Shown: positions 54,548-62,256 of the stretch, in pieces
How the letters are laid out: each line of letters starts with the position of its first letter
Position numbering within the stretch: position 1 is the stretch's first letter
Source of the DNA: a bacterium
Lineage (GTDB): Bacteria; Electryoneota; Electryoneia; Electryoneales; Electryoneaceae
NCBI GenBank assembly: GCA_020444265.1
Contig: JAHLLH010000001.1
Coordinates: 62,001-126,000 of the forward strand
DNA: 64,000 nucleotides
Direction of reading: 5' to 3'
Notes under the pieces: model-generated
Databases searched by the model: none
What the model was told of the DNA's origin: nothing
What the model saw: the letters and a program-made list of their open reading frames with translations, nothing else
Position numbers and translations under genes: made by a program

Positions 54548-55648
54548 CTAAATACTGCGCGATACAAGGTACTCTGCCCAAGCTCTCAGTAGCTCTCTGT
54601 ACCGAGTGTTGGGCAATTTGTCAAGCGATTCGAGGGCAGCGCGAATGTGGAATTGAGCGCGGTGTGCGGTTTGTTCGATCCCACCACGTTTCTTCAGGAT
54701 CGCGATCACACGCTTAATTTCCTCATCCGAGGCGCTCAAATTGCCAAGGGTATGTTCAATTTGAGCCCGTTCATCCGGATCACCATTCTCGTGGGCATAG
54801 TGGACGATCGAAGTGCGCTTCCCTTCGCGGATGTCATTCCCAACCGGTTTTCCAGTCGACTGTGGATCACCAATAACCCCGAGAAGATCATCCTGTAGCT
54901 GGAAAGCGATGCCGCAACGGTTGGAAAAATCGGATAACGCATGAACATGAGGGTGGTTTGGTTCCACACGACCCAGGCCGATCAACGCACCCGCTTCGGC
55001 ACAGAAACGGTAGAGGACGCCTGTCTTTTTCCAGAGCATATTCTCAATGTCATCCAGCTTGATGGCCCCTATGGGCTCGTGGCAATACTGGATGTCTAGC
55101 AATTCCCCTTCGACCAGAAGGTTAAGGAGCTCGTTGTCCATTTTATCGATCAGATGGAGGGTGACATCAGCGGGGACGGAGCCCTTGCGTGTCAAGTCGG
55201 TTAGAATCGAGATGCCCCAACCATGCTGTACATCCCCGGATAGCACGGCGACACTTGTGCCATAGTGCGCACATTCCTCGTCCGAGAGATGGGTGTAGCG
55301 ACTGGCAGCAACCTGTCGAAATTTCTCGTGGACCGTAGGTACACCACGTCGTCGATCATCGCGGTCGATGATGTCGTCATGAACCAAAGTCCAAGTGTGG
55401 AAAAGTTCTGCTGCGGCAGCCGCAGGGAGTGCATCATTCGGATCACCACCCATTGCCCCACAACTCCAGAGCAAAATTGCAGGACGAAGCCGTTTACCTC
55501 CCGAGCGAACGTAAAGGTTGACCGCTTCACGGAGATCGTCCGGATTAAAGCGGACCTGAAACTCTTTCTGCTCGAGAAAGTCTGCCACTTGAGCGGCGCA
55601 TGCTTTTAGCTCGTCCTGAAAGTGATTTGCTGGACCCTGGGTCATCAT
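54548..55648 (-). CDS. crtE: Geranylgeranyl diphosphate synthase CrtE (polyprenyl synthetase)
   Basis: 366-aa trans-prenyltransferase supplying the C20 precursor. First aspartate-rich motif HDDIIDRDDRRRG and second motif FQLQDDLLGVIGD, with GGKRLRPAILLW near the N-terminus. Product length cannot be read with certainty; the operon favours C20. The ATG ATG doublet at 55648 follows AGGAACG. It is the first gene of the minus-strand crt operon, and its promoter region carries paired dyads (see 55801-55862). Confidence 0.92.
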   Translation of the reverse strand: MMTQGPANHFQDELKACAAQVADFLEQKEFQVRFNPDDLREAVNLYVRSGGKRLRPAILLWSCGAMGGDPNDALPAAAAAELFHTWTLVHDDIIDRDDRRRGVPTVHEKFRQVAASRYTHLSDEECAHYGTSVAVLSGDVQHGWGISILTDLTRKGSVPADVTLHLIDKMDNELLNLLVEGELLDIQYCHEPIGAIKLDDIENMLWKKTGVLYRFCAEAGALIGLGRVEPNHPHVHALSDFSNRCGIAFQLQDDLLGVIGDPQSTGKPVGNDIREGKRTSIVHYAHENGDPDERAQIEHTLGNLSASDEEIKRVIAILKKRGGIEQTAHRAQFHIRAALESLDKLPNTRYRELLRAWAEYLVSRSI

Positions 55649-55800
55649 CGTTCCTGGTTACAGGTGGATATGGAAAAGGTAGATTTAGCTCGCTGCACAG
55701 TCAAGTCATGGTTGAGGGCCGACCCTGGAAACCATTGATCGGGCACAGGAGTTGCAAGTCCTTCCTCAAACATGCAAAGACTTGTGTTTTCTTGACGAAG

Positions 55801-55819
55801 CTGTTTCAGGATTGTACAG
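55801..55819. promoter_or_regulatory. Operator dyad 1, CTGT-N11-ACAG, over the crtE -10 region
   Basis: CTGTTTCAGGATTGTACAG. It covers the minus-strand -10 TACAAT (ATTGTA at 55811-55816 on the plus strand). The reverse complement of dyad 2 matches it at 14 of 19 positions, including the first eight bases. Confidence 0.65.
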
Positions 55820-55842
55820 CCCCACCAAAAGACGCACGTCAA
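55811..55842 (-). promoter_or_regulatory. Probable crtE promoter with a long (20-bp) spacer
   Basis: On the minus strand TTGACG (55842-55837), a 20-base spacer, and TACAAT (55816-55811) preceded by TG. An overlong spacer is typical of promoters controlled by MerR-family regulators. The -35 lies next to dyad 2 and the -10 lies in dyad 1. Confidence 0.55.
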
Positions 55843-55843
55843 C

Positions 55844-55862
55844 CTGTAACAGTGTGAAACAG
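55844..55862. promoter_or_regulatory. Operator dyad 2, CTGT-N11-ACAG, next to the crtE -35
   Basis: CTGTAACAGTGTGAAACAG, 43 bp (about four helical turns) from dyad 1. The 11-base spacer excludes a classical enterobacterial LexA box (CTGT-N8-ACAG). Confidence 0.65.
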
Positions 55863-55925
55863 GAACGCGATTCATCGTGAATGATACCTACCGGATCATG
55901 GAGCCTGAGAGGCTGAACGCCAGGA

Positions 55926-55965
55926 AAAATGAGATGGATCAAACTCAGTCAAACTTTCTCATTTT
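55926..55965. promoter_or_regulatory. Inverted repeat AAAATGAGA/TCTCATTTT enclosing two TCAAACT repeats, upstream of the photolyase
   Basis: AAAATGAGA (55926-55934) and TCTCATTTT (55957-55965) are perfect complements 31 bp apart. Between them TCAAACT occurs at 55939-55945 and 55949-55955, ten bases apart. Placement 45-85 bases before the photolyase start suggests an operator. Confidence 0.5.
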
Positions 55966-56010
55966 GAGCTTGAATGATATTCTATCAGGCCTCCGTTCGC
56001 GGGAGTTAGG

Positions 56011-57468
56011 ATGAGTCGGCGAACCGTCACTATCCTCTGGGTTCGCCGTGATTTCCGTTTATCGGACAACCCTGCTCTAATCGCTGCGGTAGAAGAGGGG
56101 ATTGTCATCCCACTCTTCATCTGGGATGATTCGTCCAGCATGGCCCAGGATTCTGGTGCCCGCTCCAAATCCTGGCTGCATCACTCCCTCGAGCATTTCT
56201 CCCTTTCACTCGGCAAACTGGGTTCTCGATTGCTCGTGCGACGCGGCACCTACATGCGTGTCCTGAGGGAAGTGATCCTTGAAACTGGTGCCCAATCTGT
56301 CTACTGGAACCGTCTTTTAGAACCAGAAGAGATCGCACTGGGGGGGCATGTTCGTGAAACGTTGGAGGACGCGGGGTTTGAATGCAAGGTATTCGACAGC
56401 CACTACCTTGTAACCCCATGGCAACATTTTACCAAGCAGGGCGAACCATACAAAGTATTTACCCCTTTCTGGAAAGCAGCATTGCAAGCAGATTTCTATT
56501 ACCCGCCTCTCGCAGCGCCTCAAAAGATCAAGAGTCCGGCATTCTGGCCAAAATCCGCCCCGTTGAAGGATCTTCAACTTGAGCAACCTGATGATGCCGA
56601 TTGGATCGTGGAAGGCGGCTGGAACCCAGGTGAAACGGGGGCATTTTCAAACCTGTCATCGTTCCTGGATGGACAGGTTCAGCGGTATAAACAGAAGAGG
56701 AACCGTCCTGACCTTGACCTGACCTCAATGCTCTCTCCTCACCTTCATTTCGGGGAGATCACACCACGATCCGTGCTATTCTCACTCTTGCACACGATGG
56801 AAGCCGGTCATCCTGCAGAATTCGATGAAGAGACGGGGACCTTCGTCGCTCAGCTGGGGTGGCGTGAATTTGCAAGCTATCTCCTCTATCATTTTCCCCA
56901 CACCCGTACCGAACCGCTCCGCTCCGAATTTCAAGCGATGGAATGGGTGAACGATCCAGATGCCTTCGACTTGGTCCGCATGGCGAATACCGGTTATCCG
57001 ATTGTCGATGCTGGAATTCGTCAACTCAATGCTACAGGCTGGATGCACAACCGCGTCCGCATGATTGTCGCATCCTTCCTGACGAAGGATCTGATGATCC
57101 ATTGGCGTGAGGGTGCTGCCTGGTTCATGGAAAAACTTGTGGATGCCGACTGTGCCAACAACATCCTCGGCTGGCAGTGGACCGCAGGGTGTGGGGCCGA
57201 TGCCGCACCATACTTCCGGATCTTTAACCCAGTGCGACAGGGGGAGAGCTATGATCCAGACGGCATCTATGTGAAGAGGTGGCTGCCGGAACTGAAAGAT
57301 CTGCCTTCCAACTACATCCACCACCCGTGGGATGCACCGGACGATCTTCTCAAAAAGGCAGGTGTCGTTCTCGGAAGCACCTATCCGGAACGTATCATCG
57401 ACCACAACGAGGCTCGTATCCGTGCCCTCGCTGCTTACGATCAAATACGGATCTCCAAACCTGCCTGA
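56011..57468 (+). CDS. phrB: Deoxyribodipyrimidine photolyase (class I cryptochrome/photolyase)
   Basis: 485 aa. The N-terminal antenna-binding Rossmann domain starts TILWVRRDFRLSDNPAL. The C-terminal FAD/DNA domain shows LDLTSMLSPHLHFGEITPR, TGYPIVDAGIRQLNATGWMHNRVRMIVASFLTKDL (conserved Trp and Arg), and WQWTAGCGADAAPYFRIFNP. It uses blue light to split pyrimidine dimers. It is divergent from crtE and likely shares light control. A start at ATG 56011 follows GGGAG. DASH-type cryptochrome is less likely. Confidence 0.95.
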   Translation: MSRRTVTILWVRRDFRLSDNPALIAAVEEGIVIPLFIWDDSSSMAQDSGARSKSWLHHSLEHFSLSLGKLGSRLLVRRGTYMRVLREVILETGAQSVYWNRLLEPEEIALGGHVRETLEDAGFECKVFDSHYLVTPWQHFTKQGEPYKVFTPFWKAALQADFYYPPLAAPQKIKSPAFWPKSAPLKDLQLEQPDDADWIVEGGWNPGETGAFSNLSSFLDGQVQRYKQKRNRPDLDLTSMLSPHLHFGEITPRSVLFSLLHTMEAGHPAEFDEETGTFVAQLGWREFASYLLYHFPHTRTEPLRSEFQAMEWVNDPDAFDLVRMANTGYPIVDAGIRQLNATGWMHNRVRMIVASFLTKDLMIHWREGAAWFMEKLVDADCANNILGWQWTAGCGADAAPYFRIFNPVRQGESYDPDGIYVKRWLPELKDLPSNYIHHPWDAPDDLLKKAGVVLGSTYPERIIDHNEARIRALAAYDQIRISKPA

Positions 57469-57514
57469 TCGCCATACTCCCTCCCTCTGCCAGGAGGTCC
57501 ACCATACCACCATA

Positions 57515-57543
57515 TTGCGCTTGCTGGAACAGCGCATTATACT
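57515..57543 (+). promoter_or_regulatory. Promoter of the tRNA-Arg gene
   Basis: TTGCGC (57515-57520), 17-base spacer, TATACT (57538-57543); transcription would start about 12 bases before the tRNA. Confidence 0.6.
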
Positions 57544-57562
57544 TGGTGCGCAACAGTGCTAT

Positions 57563-57636
57563 GCCCCCGTAGCTCATCAGGATAGAGCGTCGGATTCCTA
57601 ATCCGAAGGCAACAGGTTCGAGTCCTGTCGGGGGTA
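57563..57636 (+). tRNA. tRNA-Arg (anticodon CCT)
   Basis: A 74-base cloverleaf: acceptor GCCCCCG/CGGGGGT (57563-57569/57629-57635, one G-U pair), D stem GCTC/GAGC, anticodon stem TCGGA/TCCGA with loop TTCCTAA (anticodon CCT at 57597-57599), T stem ACAGG/CCTGT with loop TTCGAGT, discriminator A. The CCA end is not encoded. A promoter precedes it and a terminator follows. Confidence 0.95.
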
Positions 57637-57646
57637 CTGAGGTTGG

Positions 57647-57679
57647 AGAACCGGCAGCTCACACTGCCGGTTCTTTTTT
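57647..57679 (+). terminator. Rho-independent terminator after tRNA-Arg
   Basis: Perfect 11-bp stem AGAACCGGCAG/CTGCCGGTTCT (57647-57657/57664-57674), loop CTCACA, then five T residues. Confidence 0.95.
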
Positions 57680-57812
57680 GTCCGAATGGCGCATCTCGAT
57701 GCTCAAAACAGTGTATGGCTTGGGGAGATGGGATCGCGATTCAACCGGAGTGAGGGTTGGACAAGTCGTCCTATGAATGTGCACATTTGTCGCAGGTAAC
57801 GAGATCAGGTTG

Positions 57813-58490
57813 ATGGCATCTGCTGCTCCACATTTTACTGCCACCGTTCGGATCGGTGCGATTTTTTTGCGTCATTTATTCCCCCCTCTGATGCGGGCTT
57901 ACTCCCTCTTCTGGAAGAAGGATGTCCAGGGGACAGAGTACCTGGACCAGATCAAGGGAAGCGGTGGAGTAGTTGTTGCCTGGCACGAGGATCTTTTTTG
58001 CTCGATCTACGCACTCCGTGGTAAACGTTATTTTGGCCTTGTTTCGCCCGTCTGGCAGGGTGAACTGATTGGCCAGTTCATGAAGGGGATGGGGTTCGAG
58101 CTGGTTCGTGGATCGAGTAGTACCTCACCGATCGCCGGCCTGAAGAGTTCGATTCGCATCCTGAAAGAGGGGAAGGTGCTGGCCTCGATCCTTGATGGGC
58201 CAGAGGGGCCTGCGCGGATCGCGAAGGAAGGTCCCGTCTACCTGGCCTCGATATCGGGTAAGCCGATTGTGCCCATGGTGACCCACGCCCGTCCAATGTG
58301 GCGCGCCCCGAGTTGGGATCATCACAAAATCCCACTTCCCGGGGCACGATATGTCGTACGGTATGGTGAACCGATGGTGGTCCCATCCAAGCTGCGTAAA
58401 GAGGCGATCGCCTCCTATACGGAGCAGCTCAGCCAACGTCTTGATGCCCTGCTCGGCGAGGCTAAAGCTGCCCTGGGCGAACCAGTCTAA
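57813..58490 (+). CDS. DUF374 lysophospholipid acyltransferase-family protein
   Basis: 225 aa. Family motifs: the catalytic-type WHEDLF (H-x4-D variant), LVSPVWQGELIGQFMKGMGFELVRGSS-like stretch near residue 75, and LDGPEGPARIAKEG. DUF374 proteins are related to lipid A and phospholipid acyltransferases and are found in Gram-negative bacteria; the substrate here is unknown. I favour ATG 57813; ATG 57777 is in frame and adds 12 residues. The 3' end overlaps the convergent symporter gene by four bases. Confidence 0.85.
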   Translation: MASAAPHFTATVRIGAIFLRHLFPPLMRAYSLFWKKDVQGTEYLDQIKGSGGVVVAWHEDLFCSIYALRGKRYFGLVSPVWQGELIGQFMKGMGFELVRGSSSTSPIAGLKSSIRILKEGKVLASILDGPEGPARIAKEGPVYLASISGKPIVPMVTHARPMWRAPSWDHHKIPLPGARYVVRYGEPMVVPSKLRKEAIASYTEQLSQRLDALLGEAKAALGEPV

Positions 58491-59938
58491 TGATCTTTCA
58501 GACGGTCCTGCTGAATTTCGACAGGTCCATACATCAATCGGCCAGCCAGCTTAATCGTCGCGTAAAAGATGATCGAGAAGCCTACACCCACCACCGCAGG
58601 ATCAAATTTCTCCGCGTAACCGGTCGTTCGGTAGATCATGGTTACCGCCACCGACAGGACCATGGTCCAGAAAATCTGTTTGCCCAACCTCGCCGAATAC
58701 TCTTTCGATACTGATCCCACTACGATGGGCAAGATAATCGCCGGTGCCCAGATGTGATAGGTAAACAGCAACAGCTCGATAATGTCCGGCCAAAGCACCG
58801 CGATCAAGGTGGAAATGATCCCCAGGGTTGCGGTTAGACGGCGGGCGAGGACCAATGTGCGTCCATCGCCGGTATCCTTCCAGCCCAACATCGGCTCGAA
58901 CAGGTCCTTAACAAAGATTGCCGTCGCTGAATTCAACGCCGAGTCAGCCGATGACATAACCGCACTCAACAATGCCGCGATGATCAAGCCTGCGACAACC
59001 GGGTTATGCAGATGCTGCAAGGTAGACGGTAATGCTTGCTGTGGATCAATGTTTGGAAAATGGATTTTTGCGTAGAGGGAGATGAAATAGATGATGAAAG
59101 GGAGGGTGAACGTGAGGGCGATGCCCACACCAGCAATGCCCCACTTCGTGTGTTTGATGTTTTTGCCAATCACATACCGTGTGACATACCCCGGTCCGAA
59201 TGTTTCCCCAAGGAGAAAAGCGAGGAAGGTCGTGATGAGAAAAATCCAGCCCTTGTCACCGATCACCCTAAAGAATTCTGGCGGGACCGTATCGGTCATC
59301 GTTGCCCAATTAGCAGTAAGATCTGGAATGATAAACGCCAAAGTAACCAGAAACCCGCCGAATAGAATGATGAACTGATAGACATCCGTGTAAATCACTG
59401 CCAGCAACCCACCTGCGGTGGAATAGACAATTACCATCGTTCCGCCGATGATGATCGCCCAGCGGATCAAGGTTGCGTTGTCCGCGAAACGGGGGAAGAG
59501 GGTGGAGAGGACCGATCCAAATGCGGCCATCTGAGCGGCGATGATGAAGATGGAGAAAATGAGGCTCAGGACAAACGCTGCGATACGTGCCTGCTCATTG
59601 TACCGTCGCCCGAAATACCCGGCAACCGTGTAAAGCTTCCACTTCCTGAACTGGGGTGCGACCACAAGGCCGGAGAAGATGAAGTGGAGGAAGGTTCCCA
59701 TCGAGATGAAGACAAACAGCATGCCCCACTCGTAGGTCTTTCCCACGGCTCCAATTGATGCGCCACCGCCAATGACCGTCGCACCTAATGTCATGAAAAT
59801 CAGGTACCAGGGGGCGCTGCGACCCGCGACTAGATAGTCGTCCACCTCGCCGATCTTCTTGTATTTGAAGACTCCCTTTCCGAAGATGAACAGCATGTAG
59901 GCGATGATGATAATCCATTCAATCCAGATGGCTTTCAT
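58487..59938 (-). CDS. Sodium:solute symporter (SSS/SLC5) family transporter
   Basis: 483 aa with about 13 hydrophobic segments. N-terminal VDDYLVAGRSAPWYLIFMTLGATVIGG and MSSADSALNSATAIFVKDLF (the second Na+ site region) are family hallmarks, as is TAGGLLAVIYTDVYQFIILFGG. Substrate is unknown; its operon with a racemase and acetyltransferase suggests an amino acid or derivative. It is the last gene of the MarR/GNAT/racemase operon, separated from the racemase by a strong hairpin. Confidence 0.93.
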   Translation of the reverse strand: MKAIWIEWIIIIAYMLFIFGKGVFKYKKIGEVDDYLVAGRSAPWYLIFMTLGATVIGGGASIGAVGKTYEWGMLFVFISMGTFLHFIFSGLVVAPQFRKWKLYTVAGYFGRRYNEQARIAAFVLSLIFSIFIIAAQMAAFGSVLSTLFPRFADNATLIRWAIIIGGTMVIVYSTAGGLLAVIYTDVYQFIILFGGFLVTLAFIIPDLTANWATMTDTVPPEFFRVIGDKGWIFLITTFLAFLLGETFGPGYVTRYVIGKNIKHTKWGIAGVGIALTFTLPFIIYFISLYAKIHFPNIDPQQALPSTLQHLHNPVVAGLIIAALLSAVMSSADSALNSATAIFVKDLFEPMLGWKDTGDGRTLVLARRLTATLGIISTLIAVLWPDIIELLLFTYHIWAPAIILPIVVGSVSKEYSARLGKQIFWTMVLSVAVTMIYRTTGYAEKFDPAVVGVGFSIIFYATIKLAGRLMYGPVEIQQDRLKDH

Positions 59939-59981
59939 CGGGCAACATGTCCTTGTAGGTCACGGGTTTCAAACGAAACGG

Positions 59982-60017
59982 CCCCGGTTGCCGGGGACCA
60001 GTCCCGGCAACACGGGG
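59982..60017 (-). terminator. Intra-operon hairpin (partial terminator or mRNA processing site)
   Basis: CCCCG-GTTGCCGGG pairs with CCCGGCAAC-A-CGGGG: 14 bp with one bulge and a 7-base loop. On the minus strand GGCCGTTTCGTTT follows, a weak T-run, so read-through into the symporter is likely. Confidence 0.6.
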
Positions 60018-60044
60018 TCGTGAAAAACCTATGTATGGTGTTAG

Positions 60045-61226
60045 CTAGGACTGGACAGTCTCCTGCAAATTGTCCCCGTCGAGCAGACGCGGAACTGAAT
60101 CTTCAATGTCGTCACCGAGTTTTTTGGCAAAGGCATCGGTAGAAGGAACAACCGTCTTCTCAATGTATTTACCGGACATCAGTCGAAGCAGAGCCGTGTA
60201 ATTGACATGGAACTTGATCGTGTCACCAATCTTCAAATCACCTGGCTCTTCACCAACATTGACCACCAGCAAGTCGCTGGAAGCTCCGGCGATCTTGTAG
60301 TCGGGATTGACCGGGGTCAGGCCGCCCACATCGGTGTCCAGCCCACCTAGGGTGAGGATGGCACGATAGCCGCGCTGTCCAAAGGCGGGTGTTTCCTCCT
60401 CGTCATTGGAGAGCTCCATCGCGAAGGGGGCCAGGGTACTGGTCTCGCCAAAGGGGACGAGACTTTTCTCCTTGATCTCGACCACATCCGCCTCGAGGAT
60501 GCAGGCATCGTCACGCATTCCCGGCAGGGTGCCCTCGTTCAGTAAATCCGTACCGAGGAAAACCGATTCGCCGATTCGGAAATGGTTGATTGATTTTGGC
60601 ACCTTGCCCTCCAGCAGGAGGGGAAGGGTGGCGCTGGTCCCGGCAGAAATCCATGGCAATCTTCGCTCGAATTTCAATTCGAGCAGCTCACGATAAAGCG
60701 CGAGCTGGGTGTACTGGTCGATGTTGGGGACTGCACCTGACAGGCAGCCCAGGTTGGCCCCGATTCCCAGCACCTCGATGTGCTCGAGTTTGAAAATCTC
60801 ACTGTAAAAATCAACCAGGTTGCCAGGGAGGATGCCTTCACGCAGGTCGCCCAACTCGATCATGATGATGATCCGGTGGACCTTTCCATGCTTTTTCGCT
60901 TCCTCGTTCAACGCTTCAATCGTTTCGATTTCGCTGTTGAGGCTGGCATCGGTCAACTCCACTATCTCCGGGATTGCTGGCATGTGTGGCAGCCGAAGAT
61001 ACCACGCCTCAAACTCCGGGTTGACCCGTTCAATCGCACGGATATTTGCCAGGCGCGAGTCCGCCATCGACCGGACGCCAAGCAATTGCAATGCTTTCAG
61101 GGTATCTGAATGACCGCAGAGCACCTTTGTGACGATGGTCCAATCTGCGCCATGTTCTTCCATCCAGCCATTGATGGTGTCGATGTTCTGCTTCAAGGCA
61201 TGAAGGTTGATGGTCAACCTGTTCAT
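60045..61226 (-). CDS. PLP-dependent amino-acid racemase (alanine/ornithine racemase-like, fold type III)
   Basis: 393 aa. The N-terminal PLP barrel shows ITINLHALKQNIDTIN-like start and the lysine in IVTKVLCGHSDTLKALQLLG, then VRSMADSRLANIRAIERV, which matches ornithine racemase/YhfX-type members rather than standard Alr. GIGANLGCLSGAVPNIDQYTQLA and SAGTSATLPLLLEG follow. The C-terminal beta domain has GLDTDVGGLTPVNPDYKIAGASSDLL. Substrate is unknown. It overlaps the GNAT gene by four bases. Confidence 0.85.
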   Translation of the reverse strand: MNRLTINLHALKQNIDTINGWMEEHGADWTIVTKVLCGHSDTLKALQLLGVRSMADSRLANIRAIERVNPEFEAWYLRLPHMPAIPEIVELTDASLNSEIETIEALNEEAKKHGKVHRIIIMIELGDLREGILPGNLVDFYSEIFKLEHIEVLGIGANLGCLSGAVPNIDQYTQLALYRELLELKFERRLPWISAGTSATLPLLLEGKVPKSINHFRIGESVFLGTDLLNEGTLPGMRDDACILEADVVEIKEKSLVPFGETSTLAPFAMELSNDEEETPAFGQRGYRAILTLGGLDTDVGGLTPVNPDYKIAGASSDLLVVNVGEEPGDLKIGDTIKFHVNYTALLRLMSGKYIEKTVVPSTDAFAKKLGDDIEDSVPRLLDGDNLQETVQS

Positions 61227-61696
61227 CGGGTGTACCTCATCTCGGCGTACTTCGTGGTAAAGCCGAATCGTTCGTACAGCCGCTTGGCGGGATTGTCGTA
61301 CTCAACGTGCAGTTTCACATCCCCATCACAGCTGTCGATTGATTTTTTCATCAGCTTGCCGCCGATGCCTTTGCCACGCATCTCCGGATTGACGCCGATG
61401 TACAGCAGGATCCACTTCGGGATGAAGCCGCCCATACCGCTGTCCATCATGAGGCACATCCCAGCCGGTACTCCGCCGAAATGAGCAATCATGATATACC
61501 CGCCCGGCTTGCCATCTTTACCGAAGACATAATCGACCGCCGAGGATATATCTTCGGGCGGATCGTTGAAAGGCTTCAGGTTGTCGAAGAAAAACTTTTC
61601 GACGACCGGACGAGGTGCCCAGCTTGGAAAATCCTCTTCCTTGTCGACGCGTGTGAAATTCAGCGTGTCCGTTCCTGCAGATGCAGTCGTGGTCAT
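61223..61696 (-). CDS. GNAT-family N-acetyltransferase
   Basis: 157 aa single GNAT domain: GGYIMIAHFGGVPAGMCLMMDSG, then WILLYIGVNPEMRGKGIGGKLMKKSI (acetyl-CoA loop R-G-K-G-I-G) and VEYDNPAKRLYERFGFTTKY. The four-base overlap with the racemase makes a shared substrate likely, for example acetylation of the D- or L-amino acid. Start ATG 61696; MarR gene is 23 bases upstream. Confidence 0.88.
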   Translation of the reverse strand: MTTTASAGTDTLNFTRVDKEEDFPSWAPRPVVEKFFFDNLKPFNDPPEDISSAVDYVFGKDGKPGGYIMIAHFGGVPAGMCLMMDSGMGGFIPKWILLYIGVNPEMRGKGIGGKLMKKSIDSCDGDVKLHVEYDNPAKRLYERFGFTTKYAEMRYTR

Positions 61697-61719
61697 CGTT
61701 TTACTGCCTCAGTTATGGT

Positions 61720-62256
61720 TCATAGCACCGGACGTCTATCCCGTGCTTTCGTTTCTGTGTTGTGCTGCTCCATGTCCGCGGGTTCATCGGGAGACATTGG
61801 TTCGACCGCCAACATGGGTGCGACATCCAGATCGCGGCTATCCATCAGGTCTGCCACACGTTGAAGAGAAGCGAGGATCTGGTTTTGTTCCCACTCCTTC
61901 AACTCGCCAAAACGTTTCATAAACCGTTCGTGCAGGGGAGAAGGGCTGCGGGCAAGTAGTGACTGTCCCACCGGTGTGATCTCGACCTGAACTTTCCGTT
62001 TGTCCACCGTTGACCTGACTCGATCCACATAACCGCGTTTGACCATCCGGTCGAGGATGGCACTCATCGTCGCATTGCTCAGGCTGACACTCTTCGCCAA
62101 TTCGCTAATGGATGGAGTCCCCATCGTTTCAATAGCGCGAAGTACAATCAGCTGAGGGACAGTAAGCCCCTGCTGCTGAACGAGGTTTTTTGAATGTTGG
62201 TCAATCGAACGGAGAATTCTCCGCAATGAGACCAGAACCTTGTCCGTTGTATCCAT
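61720..62256 (-). CDS. MarR-family transcriptional regulator
   Basis: 178 aa. The winged helix spans about 30-120: LTVPQLIVLRAIETMGTPSISELAKSVSLSNATMSAILDRMVKRGYVDRVRSTVDKRKVQVEITP carries the usual helix-turn-helix and the D-x-R wing (given here as positions 32-96). The acidic C-terminal tail after residue 150 is unusual. First gene of the operon with the GNAT, racemase and symporter, so it probably autoregulates them in response to their substrate. Confidence 0.9.
   Translation of the reverse strand: MDTTDKVLVSLRRILRSIDQHSKNLVQQQGLTVPQLIVLRAIETMGTPSISELAKSVSLSNATMSAILDRMVKRGYVDRVRSTVDKRKVQVEITPVGQSLLARSPSPLHERFMKRFGELKEWEQNQILASLQRVADLMDSRDLDVAPMLAVEPMSPDEPADMEQHNTETKARDRRPVL

Larger units (their letters stand above)
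55649..56010. other. Divergent control region between crtE and photolyase
   Basis: 362 bases without a gene. It contains a minus-strand promoter with two flanking dyads (55801-55862) and, nearer the photolyase, direct and inverted repeats (55926-55965). Composition is more AT-rich toward the photolyase side. Confidence 0.6.

Noticed and set aside
55801-55862. LexA/SOS boxes near the photolyase
   Set aside because: The half-sites are separated by 11 bases rather than the 8 of the enterobacterial box, and they overlap the crtE promoter rather than the photolyase start.
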